Origin: Jeotgalibacillus terrae
GTDB lineage: Bacteria; Bacillota; Bacilli; Bacillales; Jeotgalibacillaceae
Assembly: GCF_016908195.1 (NCBI RefSeq)
Contig: NZ_JAFBDK010000003.1
Span: 1-64,000, forward strand
DNA: 64,000 bases
Direction of reading: 5' to 3'
A program made the position numbers and the translations under genes. Within the stretch, counting starts at the first letter, position 1. Every line of letters starts with the position of its first letter. Below, piece by piece: positions 50,307-58,788 of the stretch. Under the pieces are notes generated by a model. That model did not search any database. It was not told where the DNA came from and saw only the letters and a program-made list of their open reading frames with translations.

Positions 50307-50335
50307 ATTATACGAACAAATGTTCTTAAAGTAAA
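50307..50335 (-). promoter_or_regulatory. Promoter with LexA (SOS) box
   Basis: On the minus strand -35 TTTACT (50330-50335), a 17-bp spacer and -10 TATAAT (50307-50312). The spacer holds AGAACATTTGTTCG (50313-50326), a LexA box that touches the -10, the same arrangement as at yolD. Confidence 0.85.
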
Positions 50336-50466
50336 CTGAAAAGCTGCTAGATCAGTATCCAAATTCAAGAATTTCACTGGCCAATTTATTTTTATTTCCT
50401 AAGGATTAAAGATAAAAGTATAAGGGTAAAAAAGTATCATATTGTTCATGAAATATATAGGAGCAG

Positions 50467-51261
50467 GTGAAAAGATTGATACGATCTGAAAACAGCAAGG
50501 AACTGACAAAGTTCATAGAAAAAGCCCTCGATTACACGAGAGCTGGCCTGATTATAACGGATTCCACTCTCCCTGATAATCCGATTATTTATACAAATAA
50601 AGGGTTTCTTGATATGACTGGGTATAATGAAGACGAGGTGCTTGGACAGAACTGCCGTTTTTTGCAGGGCGAAGAAACTGATCAGGATACACTTGGCATA
50701 CTGAGAGAAGGCATACGTGCGGTTGAATCTGTTAATGTACAAATCTTAAATTATACAAAAGACAATAAAATGTTCTGGAATGAACTTTTTGTAGATCCTC
50801 TTTATCTGGATAATAAATTGTACTTTGTAGGCGTTCAGAAAGACATTACTGAAAACATGAAGCAAAAAGACCAGCTGGATGCTTATTATAAAGAAATGGA
50901 ACAAATGTCCACTCCTATTGTGCCAGTGAATGACAAGGCTTCTGTGTTACCGATAATCGGACAATTAAATGAACGACGCTATGAGATGCTGATTAATAAC
51001 GTAATGGAATATCTTCAGAAAACCACAGACAGTTACCTCATTATCGATTTATCCGGCCTGATTGAAATTGATGAGATAGCAGTTAAGCATCTGTTTGATC
51101 TTCAGAAACTTATTTCACTTACTGGTACCACGGCAATTTTTACTGGCATTCAACCTTCATTTGCACAAAAAGTGACGGCATTGCAGGCTGAGATGACATC
51201 TTTACATACATTCAGTCATGTAAAAGCTGCAATACAGTTTATTAATAAAGATTCAGTATGA
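50467..51261 (+). CDS. ytvA: Blue-light photoreceptor, LOV-STAS (YtvA-like)
   Basis: The 264-residue protein has an N-terminal LOV domain whose flavin-binding motif is GQNCRFLQG with photoactive Cys63, plus NPIIYTNKGFLDMTGY and FVGVQKDITE. A J-alpha linker and a STAS domain follow (about 148-260, MSTPIVPVNDKASVLPIIG, LIIDLSGLIEIDE). It matches B. subtilis YtvA (261 aa), which joins the stressosome and lets blue light activate sigma-B. GTG 50467 or TTG 50476 are both possible starts; AGGTG fits the TTG better. Confidence 0.94.
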   Translation: MKRLIRSENSKELTKFIEKALDYTRAGLIITDSTLPDNPIIYTNKGFLDMTGYNEDEVLGQNCRFLQGEETDQDTLGILREGIRAVESVNVQILNYTKDNKMFWNELFVDPLYLDNKLYFVGVQKDITENMKQKDQLDAYYKEMEQMSTPIVPVNDKASVLPIIGQLNERRYEMLINNVMEYLQKTTDSYLIIDLSGLIEIDEIAVKHLFDLQKLISLTGTTAIFTGIQPSFAQKVTALQAEMTSLHTFSHVKAAIQFINKDSV

Positions 51262-51299
51262 AAAAGGTCTATCTGATATTTTCTCAGATAGACCTTTTT
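51261..51299. terminator. Bidirectional terminator after ytvA
   Basis: AAAAAGGTCTATCTGA...TCAGATAGACCTTTTTC is a long perfect hairpin. Confidence 0.9.
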
Positions 51300-51308
51300 C
51301 ATAGGTTA

Positions 51309-53132
51309 TTATTTAAAGAGTTCCACCAAACGGTCCCAGAAGCTCTTCTCTTCTATAGCTTCATCCTCCGTTTCTTCTGCATCATCTTTTTTCAGGCTGT
51401 CCGTTTTAATGACAAATTGTACAGCTTCAACCTTGTCATTTTGCTTGGAAACAAATGACACTGGTTCAAAGTCTGATTTATCGAATTCACTGATCATGCC
51501 ATCGATTTCTTCCTGCAGCTGATCAGGCAGTTCACTTGTTGCTGAAGCTAGCTCAGATGTCCCGCTGTACAGTTCACCTGCTCCGCTTTCGAGTTCAGCT
51601 GTGCCGCCTGTCAGACCACCGATACCGCTGTGAAGCTCTCCATATGAACCTTCAAGAGAGGCAACACCGCCAGTGTACTCAGTCAAACCTGCGTGGAATT
51701 CGCCGTAGTTCGCTGCAAGCGTCCGCAGACCCTGCTGCAGCTGTCCAAGAGATTCATCCATATTGGTTGCTGCAAGCCCGCTTTCAAGCTGATCCGCAAT
51801 TGTATGAAGCGTGCTGCTCATTTCGCTGATCGCTCCCATACTTGAGCTGAGAGCCCCCGGCACTGCAGCAAAGGCTTCCTGGGTCTGTCTGTATGTTTCT
51901 TTCACTGCAAGTGATGACTTGTAGCTTGCAACAAGTTTATCAACAGTCGCTTCATCCGCTCCGCTTTCATAAAGCACCGCGATTTCGGCTTCTGTGATCT
52001 GATGTTCAGGGACTGCTGCGATCACCTGATCAAGTGCGTGATAAGCCTGTTCATAGTTCCCGCTTAAAGTCGTCAGACCATTACCAACCTCTTCAAGACC
52101 TCCGGCAATCTGTCTGAACGCACCAGGGAGATTGCTGAACTGACTCGTATCCACCTCGCCAATTCCTGCACCAACGGACTCACTCATCTGATTCAGCGCC
52201 TGCTGAATAGATGATGAACCTTCGATAAGCCCGCCTGTGTTACCTGAGAGCTGACTGAGCCCGCTTTGGAACTGTGCTGAACCGTCGTAGAGACTGGCCG
52301 TTCCATTGTTCAGTTCAGCAATCCCTGTCTGCAGCGCGCCTACCCCATTATTCACTTCAGCAGTCGCATCAGAAAGTGAAGTCATTTCTTCTTTTACTTC
52401 TCCTGTATCAGGTGCATCAATTGAAACGGATGATGGGACTGCTGCAATTTCAATGGCTTCCATCTCAAGGTCAGTCACATCCGCTTTTACTATATAACTT
52501 TCTTCTTTTTCAGGCATAACCGTAAAAGTGACCTGTCTGTTTTTACCGGCAGATGCAATGGTTCCATCCGGTGCTTCAATATTTTTAAAACGGTCAGCAT
52601 CAAAAGTCATCGTGATCTGAACCATATAGTTGTTGAAGAACCGTTCTTCGCCTTCCGTGTTTTTAGAAGAATCGATCTGGATTTCAAGCTGTCCATTTTC
52701 ACCGATCAGTGAGTCAGCATCAGTACTTTCACCGTTTAAGGAATAACTGATATCAAAGTCCCACGGCAGTGCTTTATTGTCCATGTTACCCTGATAGTAA
52801 AACTCTTCTTCCTGGGCAGTGAATGTGATCTGTTCCCCGTCCTGTTCAAGCGGTGTCAGGTCAGTCAGGTTCTGTACGCTTGTGTAGTCCCCGAAGTCAG
52901 TCATTTCACCAAAATCATTTACTGTAAACTGATTCACCACATAAAGATTTTCCTGCTCCCCGGCTGCATCAAGCGTTGCATAGACGACTTCTGTCTTCTG
53001 ATCATATGCCCCTGCCCCTTCAGCAGACGGCTTATCTGCGGAAGTATCCGTTTCCGCTGAGACAAGAAGCGTGGGCATCGCAAGCAGAATCGCTGCAGAG
53101 GCAGCACCTGTACGTTTAAATGTCATGTTCAT
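51309..53132 (-). CDS. Secreted YhgE-like repeat protein paired with RND transporter
   Basis: The 607-residue protein has a signal peptide (about 1-27), a beta-rich region (45-240) and a long helical part made of short Gly-Leu-Ser repeats such as LQTGIAELNNGTASLYDGSA and LESGAGELYSGTSELASATS (20 residues each). Such repeats are typical of YhgE/Pip and MMPL-associated proteins. Its start overlaps the stop of the upstream RND gene by 4 nt, so they form a system. The C terminus is acidic. Role probably as an extracytoplasmic partner; substrate unknown. Confidence 0.8.
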   Translation of the reverse strand: MNMTFKRTGAASAAILLAMPTLLVSAETDTSADKPSAEGAGAYDQKTEVVYATLDAAGEQENLYVVNQFTVNDFGEMTDFGDYTSVQNLTDLTPLEQDGEQITFTAQEEEFYYQGNMDNKALPWDFDISYSLNGESTDADSLIGENGQLEIQIDSSKNTEGEERFFNNYMVQITMTFDADRFKNIEAPDGTIASAGKNRQVTFTVMPEKEESYIVKADVTDLEMEAIEIAAVPSSVSIDAPDTGEVKEEMTSLSDATAEVNNGVGALQTGIAELNNGTASLYDGSAQFQSGLSQLSGNTGGLIEGSSSIQQALNQMSESVGAGIGEVDTSQFSNLPGAFRQIAGGLEEVGNGLTTLSGNYEQAYHALDQVIAAVPEHQITEAEIAVLYESGADEATVDKLVASYKSSLAVKETYRQTQEAFAAVPGALSSSMGAISEMSSTLHTIADQLESGLAATNMDESLGQLQQGLRTLAANYGEFHAGLTEYTGGVASLEGSYGELHSGIGGLTGGTAELESGAGELYSGTSELASATSELPDQLQEEIDGMISEFDKSDFEPVSFVSKQNDKVEAVQFVIKTDSLKKDDAEETEDEAIEEKSFWDRLVELFK

Positions 53133-55126
53133 TTCCCCTTATAAAAATTTGCTTTCCACGTAGTTTTTTCAATGACTTTATCAAAGATCACAAGCAGCGC
53201 AGGCAGTACGAATACCACCATGATAAAAGCAAGCAGCGCCCCGCGTCCTAGTAATAGTCCAATAGAAGAAACAACCGGGTTTGTTGAGGTGATCCATAAA
53301 ATAAATCCGACACTTGAAAGAATAGAAGCTGATACAAAGATCGCAAACAGCTTTTCATCTATCGTCTTTTTAATGGCATCAAGTGCAGACATTTCCTGTC
53401 TGAGCTTGTAGTAATTCTCCGTGAATAATATCCCGTAATCCACTGTTGCAGCGAGCTGAATCGTACTGATCAGCAGATATCCGATGTAAACGAGCGGCGC
53501 ATCCGTAAAGTACGGAATCGCCAGGTTAATCCAGACTGAAGCCTGAATGGTAATGAGTAAAACGACGGGAATTGAAAGCGAGCGGAATGTCAGCAGTAAT
53601 ACGAGAGCGACTGTTACTACGGTCATGACATTCACAAATGTATTATCTTTTTGCACAATCTCCCTCATATCATATAACGTGACACTCTCACCAAGAAGGT
53701 GGGCATCATCGTAATAACTGTCAGCCGTTTCCTTGACTTCTTCAATCAGGGTGAAGGCTGCTTCGCCTTCTGTCTCTGTTTCAGCAAAAATAGTAATTCT
53801 CGCATAATGTTCTGAATAGAACTGGTCTGTCACTGATTCATCAAGATATTCAGGCGGAACCGCCGCGCCTGCAACATTCACATAGGACATGACACCTGAT
53901 ACGTGATCGAGCGTTTCAAGTTCCCGTACAAGCTCTTCTTCTGTTCCGCGATCTTCAGCAGGAACCAGCAGAACCATCGGCGTCTCCTTACCAAAGATCT
54001 CTTCAGTTGCTGTGGCATCCTGTCCTGCACGTGTATTGTCAGGATGTTCACCAGCTCCGTAGATAAATGTCGTATTGCTTTGTGCTAAAAAGGCCGGCAC
54101 AATCAACAGTAAAACAAGAATCAGACTCGGTACTCTCAGTTTGATCACACGCTTGCCGACACCTTTAAAATCAGGAATGAACTGACGGTGTTTTGTTTTA
54201 TCAATCCATTTATAAAACATGAGTGTGAGAGCCGGCAGAAAGATAATCACACTGATAAAGCTGAGCAGAATCCCTTTTACAAGATTAAGTCCAAGGTCTG
54301 AACCAATACCAAACTCCATAAATGTCAGTGCCATGAATCCAAAAAATGTCGTTGAGGCACTGGCAATAATCGCCGGGAAAGATCGCTTCATGGCAAGCTT
54401 CATCGCAGTTGTGGGGTCATCGACCTTTTTACGGTAATCAGAAAAACTGTGGAGTAAAAAGATCGCGTAATCAAGCGAGACTGCGAGCTGCAGAATCGGT
54501 GCAACGGACTGGGTGATAAATGATACTTCACCGAGGAAAATATTTGTCCCCAGGTTAATCAGGATTGATACACCAATCGCCGTTAAAAAGAACACCGGCT
54601 CAATCCATGAGTTTGTAGATAAAATTAAAATAATGATAATAATCGGGACGAGCAGCAGGGCAGCATACATAGACTCATCCCCGGCCATCTGCTGTGATAC
54701 AGCAGTTGTGACCGCTTCACCTGTCAGCGCATTTTCATCGCCTATCAGATCATAAATCTCATTCGTTACTGCCACTTCCTGTTCTTCTTCAATTGTGATA
54801 GATATGAGCGCTGCATCATCCTGGTAGTAAGATGACAGCATTTCCTGATCGGCCATTTCAAGTGGAACCGTCAGATCCATCACATCATCAAGCCAGGTGA
54901 CACTGCTGATGCCATCAATCGCTTCAAGCTGTTCTTTATAATCAAGGGCTTCAGCAATTGTGACATCCTGAACCATCACCTTCGCATTCGGTACAGGTTC
55001 ATCAAATTCTTCCTGCATCACTTCCACAGCTTCAATTGACGGTGCGTCATCCGGCAGGTAATCTGCCATATTGTAATTAACTGAAACCGCAAATTGCGCG
55101 GCAACGCTAATAATTGTGATGATCAT
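53129..55126 (-). CDS. RND/MMPL-family transporter (start possibly damaged)
   Basis: The 665-residue membrane protein has two blocks of RND helices (about 140-300 and 480-640) separated by large outside loops. LDYAIFLLHSFSDYRKKV and VDYGILFTENYYKLR are the MMPL/RND helix-4-type Asp motifs. The first in-frame start codon is the ATG at 55126, but translation of the 20 codons before it (FIDWTSRVIKHKKSIVLTF) looks like the family N terminus. The only well-placed ATG (55190) is one base out of frame. A TetR gene is divergent; efflux of lipids or drugs is likely. Confidence 0.85.
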   Translation of the reverse strand: MIITIISVAAQFAVSVNYNMADYLPDDAPSIEAVEVMQEEFDEPVPNAKVMVQDVTIAEALDYKEQLEAIDGISSVTWLDDVMDLTVPLEMADQEMLSSYYQDDAALISITIEEEQEVAVTNEIYDLIGDENALTGEAVTTAVSQQMAGDESMYAALLLVPIIIIILILSTNSWIEPVFFLTAIGVSILINLGTNIFLGEVSFITQSVAPILQLAVSLDYAIFLLHSFSDYRKKVDDPTTAMKLAMKRSFPAIIASASTTFFGFMALTFMEFGIGSDLGLNLVKGILLSFISVIIFLPALTLMFYKWIDKTKHRQFIPDFKGVGKRVIKLRVPSLILVLLLIVPAFLAQSNTTFIYGAGEHPDNTRAGQDATATEEIFGKETPMVLLVPAEDRGTEEELVRELETLDHVSGVMSYVNVAGAAVPPEYLDESVTDQFYSEHYARITIFAETETEGEAAFTLIEEVKETADSYYDDAHLLGESVTLYDMREIVQKDNTFVNVMTVVTVALVLLLTFRSLSIPVVLLITIQASVWINLAIPYFTDAPLVYIGYLLISTIQLAATVDYGILFTENYYKLRQEMSALDAIKKTIDEKLFAIFVSASILSSVGFILWITSTNPVVSSIGLLLGRGALLAFIMVVFVLPALLVIFDKVIEKTTWKANFYKGK

Positions 55127-55223
55127 AAATGTAAGTACAATACTTTTCTTATGTTTAATAACCCGTGACGTCCAGTCGATAAAGCGTCATCCTCTCTTGC
55201 ATAGCACTTTCATACACTCTAAT

Positions 55224-55308
55224 ATTATATTGACACAGTGTTGGATATTCAACAGACAGTCTGTTTCATTCTGTCAGTTTTCCAACACATCGTCTATTAT
55301 GTGTTGGA
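55224..55308. promoter_or_regulatory. RND/tetR divergent promoter with operator palindromes
   Basis: The RND promoter on the minus strand is -35 TTGAAT (55247-55252), 17 bp, -10 TATAAT (55224-55229). Next to it lies AACAGACAGTCTGTT (55251-55265), a 15-bp dyad. Further on TCCAACACAT (55281-55290) and ATGTGTTGGA (55299-55308) form perfect 10-bp arms with an 8-bp gap. Related CAGTGTTGG lies at 55237-55245. These are good candidates for the TetR operators. Confidence 0.65.
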
Positions 55309-55344
55309 TTTTCACAAACATTTAACATAAGGAGTTTAGATCAT

Positions 55345-55917
55345 ATGAGTGAAAAGCTTGATCATCGAAAAAAATATACGCGGATGGTGCTGAAGGAGAG
55401 TCTGATCAGCCTGCTTAGTCATAAGCCTATTTCTTCAGTAACGGTAAAAGAAATTTGTGAACTGGCGGATATTAACCGTTCCACTTTTTACACGCATTAT
55501 CAGGACCACTTTGATCTACTTGGACACATTGAAGATGAAATTGTTGAGGATATGAACCGCTACCTCCTGCGATACAGCACTGAGCTGGATGAAGAAGCAC
55601 TTAAAATTACTGAAAAGATTCTTGAATATATGATTGAACATAAAGCAGTGATCCGGGCATTGCTCAGCAATAATGGTTCAACGGCTTTTGAGAAAAAAGT
55701 GATGGAACTCACGCGCCGTTATATGATGAACAACCTAATGAACGATAACGGTGTCCGTCAGGCAGAATCGACTTACTTAAGTATCTTCGTCGTCAGCGGC
55801 GCGATTCATGTGATCAAAGAATGGATCTCAAATGATATGGACCAGCCGCCTGAGAAGCTCGCTGTCCTGATTAACAGCTTTGTGAATGAGGGGTTGTCTT
55901 ATTTGGAGAAGGGGTGA
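55345..55917 (+). CDS. TetR/AcrR-family regulator of the RND system
   Basis: The 190-residue protein has an N-terminal helix-turn-helix SSVTVKEICELADINRSTFY (20 residues) followed by THYQDHFDLLGHIEDEI, and a C-terminal TetR_C-type ligand domain (about 75-188). It is divergent from the RND transporter operon and most likely represses it through the palindromes between them. ATG with AAGGAG upstream. Confidence 0.9.
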   Translation: MSEKLDHRKKYTRMVLKESLISLLSHKPISSVTVKEICELADINRSTFYTHYQDHFDLLGHIEDEIVEDMNRYLLRYSTELDEEALKITEKILEYMIEHKAVIRALLSNNGSTAFEKKVMELTRRYMMNNLMNDNGVRQAESTYLSIFVVSGAIHVIKEWISNDMDQPPEKLAVLINSFVNEGLSYLEKG

Positions 55918-55965
55918 GATTACGGGGTTGGACTGGCGGGATTTGTGACGGTGGATTTCTCGGGG

Positions 55966-56108
55966 TTCGCGAGGTTCGCAGGGTTCGACGTTCGTGCGGC
56001 CGGGTTCGCGCTTTGGTGGTGCAGGTTCGGCGTTTGGTCCGGCGTGTTCGACACTTATCATGTACTGTTCGCCACTCATCAGCTGATGTTCGACACTTCG
56101 GGACTTTG
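55966..56108 (+). repeat. 21-bp periodic array B
   Basis: TTCG or TTCGA/TTCGC starts at 55984, 56005, 56026, 56047, 56068 and 56089, exactly 21 bp apart; irregular TTCG copies at 55966 and 55975 precede them. In the plus frame this reads as heptads VRALVVQ, VRRLVRR, VRHLSCT, VRHSSAD and VRHFGTL. The stretch is GC-rich at the start. Translation on either strand yields low-complexity Arg-rich peptides that I do not take as genes. A short hexamer run (ATCGCA/ATCGCC type, 56122-56148) follows. Confidence 0.8.
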
Positions 56109-56145
56109 TACTCACCCGTCATCGCAATCGCAATCGCCATCCCCA

Positions 56146-56181
56146 TCAAAAAACCGCAAAGCACCCAACAGCGCTTTGCGG
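56146..56181 (-). terminator. Terminator after the sortase gene
   Basis: On the minus strand ACCGCAAAGC...GCTTTGCGGT is followed by TTTTTTG. Confidence 0.85.
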
Positions 56182-56186
56182 TACAA

Positions 56187-57170
56187 TCACTCTGCCGCCA
56201 CCTTCTCAGATGGTGCAGATTCCTTCTTCTTGAGATTGACAGCCGTTACGTAATACTGGTCTCCGGCGGCAGACTCCGGATCATAGTAGCTTTTCCGTTC
56301 GTGCGCTGACACACTTGCCACATGGACAAAGCGTGGATCCTGCTCTGACTTTTTGTAGACGCGGTAACCGATTACTGTATCATTACGCACAGCATGCCAT
56401 GTGACTGAGCCTGCTTCAAAAGAAACATTATCAGGAGCTGAAGTTACTTTCAGCGGATCAGCCGGTTCATCTTCAGACACGAGTTCGGTGTAAACAACGA
56501 GTCTGTCCGGATACAGATGCTGCTCACGGTCAAACGTGCCGGTACATGTGATGATGTTCAGGTTTCTTGTATCTGAAGGACCGAAAATCTCTGAAATTGG
56601 TGATTCATTTGTTGCATAACTCTCTTTTCTTTTCACATCAAAAGTCAGCTCTACCCCGTTTTCATCTGTAATGATAATCTGTTCACCAACTTCAACATCT
56701 TTTAAATAAAAGAAAATCGCGGGACCTTCTTTACTATCCACATGGCCGGCTATCACTGAATTCCCGACTGCGCCAGGCTGCACGCCGCGGTCATACCAGC
56801 CGGTTACCTCGGTTGATTCCGGTACTTCCATTTCTCCATTTTCCAGCAGTCCCACCGGAATGACGCCGGTATCAATATCAAGGCTCGGAATCTGAATACG
56901 GGCAGGATTAATTCCCTCTTCTTGAATCTTTAGCTGTTCTTCAAGCTCTGTCTGGCGTTTTTTTAAAGAGTCAAGAAGAACAAACTCTTCTCCTTTATGT
57001 GCAACTGCTTTTGTTAACTTTGCTGTTTCTTCTTCAATTTCTTTTTTTAAATCCTGTGTTTCATTTTCAGGTGCGGATTCTTCTTTCGTCTGATTCATCG
57101 CAATCGCCTGATAGCTGATCACGCTTAAAAGCAATACAGCCGCTATAAGAACAAAAAGCTTTTTCTTCAT
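56187..57170 (-). CDS. Class F-type sortase with C-terminal extension
   Basis: This is a membrane-anchored transpeptidase of 327 residues that should fix surface proteins to the cell wall. An N-terminal membrane helix (about 5-24) and coiled coil (35-85) precede the sortase domain (90-235) with His143 in SVIAGHVDSKEGP, Cys209 in NIITCTGTFD and Arg223 in YPDRLVVYTE. A C-terminal region (about 240-325, SVTWHAVRNDTVIGYRVYKK, 20 residues) looks like a fibronectin type III domain, which is unusual for a sortase. ATG with GGAGGG upstream. It follows its probable substrate gene. Confidence 0.87.
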   Translation of the reverse strand: MKKKLFVLIAAVLLLSVISYQAIAMNQTKEESAPENETQDLKKEIEEETAKLTKAVAHKGEEFVLLDSLKKRQTELEEQLKIQEEGINPARIQIPSLDIDTGVIPVGLLENGEMEVPESTEVTGWYDRGVQPGAVGNSVIAGHVDSKEGPAIFFYLKDVEVGEQIIITDENGVELTFDVKRKESYATNESPISEIFGPSDTRNLNIITCTGTFDREQHLYPDRLVVYTELVSEDEPADPLKVTSAPDNVSFEAGSVTWHAVRNDTVIGYRVYKKSEQDPRFVHVASVSAHERKSYYDPESAAGDQYYVTAVNLKKKESAPSEKVAAE

Positions 57171-57197
57171 GACCTGATCCCTCCATTTATGTGAATA

Positions 57198-57225
57198 AAG
57201 AAGAGTGGCGTGAACCACTCTTCTT
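57198..57225 (-). terminator. Hairpin between surface protein and sortase genes
   Basis: AAGAAGAGTGG...CCACTCTTCTT is followed by TATT on the minus strand. It may be an attenuator that lowers sortase expression relative to the surface protein. Confidence 0.55.
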
Positions 57226-57239
57226 ATTCAATGACAATG

Positions 57240-58583
57240 TTATTCTTGATTAGCTGTTTTCTTTTTCACTGCAAATCCAGCTGCTGCAAGAATCGCTGTT
57301 GCAAGTGCAACCCATACCGCTACAGGTGTCTGCTGTTCAGCTGCTCCACCGAGACCAGTGTTAGGCATATCAGCAGGCATGTCAGCTGAAAATTGATCAG
57401 GCATTTGCTTCACAATTGCATCACCAAGTGCCTGGCCTACTCCAAACATGAACGCATAACCTTCACGGAAAGTATCTGTGCTTGTCTGATAATCCTCAGC
57501 TACATAAGCGTCAAATGCTGCTACAACCTGATCTTCGTGTGTTTTTAATGAAGAGATTGCTGCATCTTCAGGCAGGTTACCTTCTGTTGCTGTTGCAAGG
57601 AACATACCGAATTCCTGAGTGAACATAGATAGGCTTTCTTTAGCTGCTGCAATTCCTTCTTCATCCTCTGCTACTGTTGCGCTGACAAGGTCGGCCTGTG
57701 CATTGATGTGCTCGCTTGTCCATAGTTCCTTGAACTGTGCTGCGCCTTCGTCACCATAGATTGAACCGATTGCTGCAGTAAATTCATCTGTGTTCATATC
57801 TTCAGCCCAAGTCGCAAAATCATACTCAGGTGCGCCTGTTACACCGTTTTGCATACTCATCGTTGCAAGTGCAAAGTGTTCAGCTGCAAGGTTATTCAGT
57901 GTAGATCTCAAATCAGCTGCCGGTGAATCTGCTGCAGATCCTTCAAAGTTATCCGGCATTTGCGTTACGATTGCGACTGATAATGCTTTACTAATGTCAA
58001 ACATTCTGTCATAACCTTCCATGAAGTGAGTGAAATATGCTTCATAGTCACCTTCAACATAGCTGTCAAATGCACTGATAACATCCTGTTCGTGTGCAGT
58101 TAATACTTCTACAGCTGCTGCTTCCGGAAGATTACCTTCAGTTGCAGTTGCAAGGAAAGCGCCAAATTCATTCGTAAACTCTTCAACCTCTGCTTCTGCT
58201 GCTGCTCTCATGTCAGCGTCATCAGATTTTGCTGCTTCAACAAAGTCCGGTGAGTAATCATTATGATTGACGAAGATTTCTTCAAACTGCTGTGCACCTT
58301 CTGCACCGTAGATTGATTCAATTGCCGGTGTCATATCGAGTGCATTTTGATTAAGTGCTGCATAAGCCTGTTCTTCATCTGGTGCATCATTATAATCTTT
58401 CACCATTGCGTTCACTGCCAGTACATAGTGTTCTGACAGCAGCTGGTCAAGCGTTGAACGAAGATCTGAAGCCGGTGTAATCGCTGTGGCCTCCCCTGTT
58501 GCTGCAAGTCCTGTTGTTGGTGCGATTAATGAAAGTCCTAATACTGGTGCTGCAATTCTCTTAAGTAATTTTTTCTTTTGCAT
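57240..58583 (-). CDS. Sortase-anchored acidic surface protein with internal duplication
   Basis: The 447-residue protein has a signal peptide (about 1-28), two similar units of about 180 residues (from LRSTLDQLLSEHYVLAVNAM near 41 and LRSTLNNLAAEHFALATMSM near 224; both 20 residues) and a C-terminal sorting signal. The signal is MPNTG at 406-410, a hydrophobic stretch and KKKTANQE. The repeats share IYGxEGAxQF and EFGxFLATATEGNLPE. Composition is acidic. MPNTG in place of LPxTG suggests a dedicated sortase, and one is encoded next door. Function unknown. Confidence 0.85.
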   Translation of the reverse strand: MQKKKLLKRIAAPVLGLSLIAPTTGLAATGEATAITPASDLRSTLDQLLSEHYVLAVNAMVKDYNDAPDEEQAYAALNQNALDMTPAIESIYGAEGAQQFEEIFVNHNDYSPDFVEAAKSDDADMRAAAEAEVEEFTNEFGAFLATATEGNLPEAAAVEVLTAHEQDVISAFDSYVEGDYEAYFTHFMEGYDRMFDISKALSVAIVTQMPDNFEGSAADSPAADLRSTLNNLAAEHFALATMSMQNGVTGAPEYDFATWAEDMNTDEFTAAIGSIYGDEGAAQFKELWTSEHINAQADLVSATVAEDEEGIAAAKESLSMFTQEFGMFLATATEGNLPEDAAISSLKTHEDQVVAAFDAYVAEDYQTSTDTFREGYAFMFGVGQALGDAIVKQMPDQFSADMPADMPNTGLGGAAEQQTPVAVWVALATAILAAAGFAVKKKTANQE

Positions 58584-58788
58584 ATTTAACTCTCCTTTTC
58601 GTTATGATTTATTTGATTTCAAACAGCTAACGAAGAGAGTTTAGTTTTGGATCACTTTTTTTAAAATAAGTTTTTTTATTTTTTCAAAGCACTACTTTTC
58701 TGTAAGGAAGGCTGCAATTTTGTACAATGATTTTTCACACCAGTATGCCTGTTAGCACTAGCACCACGCTTTTTTTCATCATCAATAG
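58584..58788. other. Promoter region of the surface protein gene
   Basis: AT-rich, with AAAAGGAGAG as the ribosome site of the surface protein. No clear promoter hexamers or operators could be assigned. Confidence 0.4.

Noticed and set aside
44818-56108. CRISPR array
   Set aside because: The 21-bp arrays have only short anchors, no long identical repeats, no spacer-sized units and no cas genes.
56122-56148. Hexanucleotide tandem run (ATCGCA/ATCGCC) as a phase-variation tract
   Set aside because: It is short, imperfect, outside coding sequence and next to a terminator, so no switching role is supported.
55871-56309. Overlapping Arg-rich open frames on both strands after tetR
   Set aside because: Their heptad peptides follow from the 21-bp DNA phase of array B; there is no ribosome site, and open frames occur on both strands at once.
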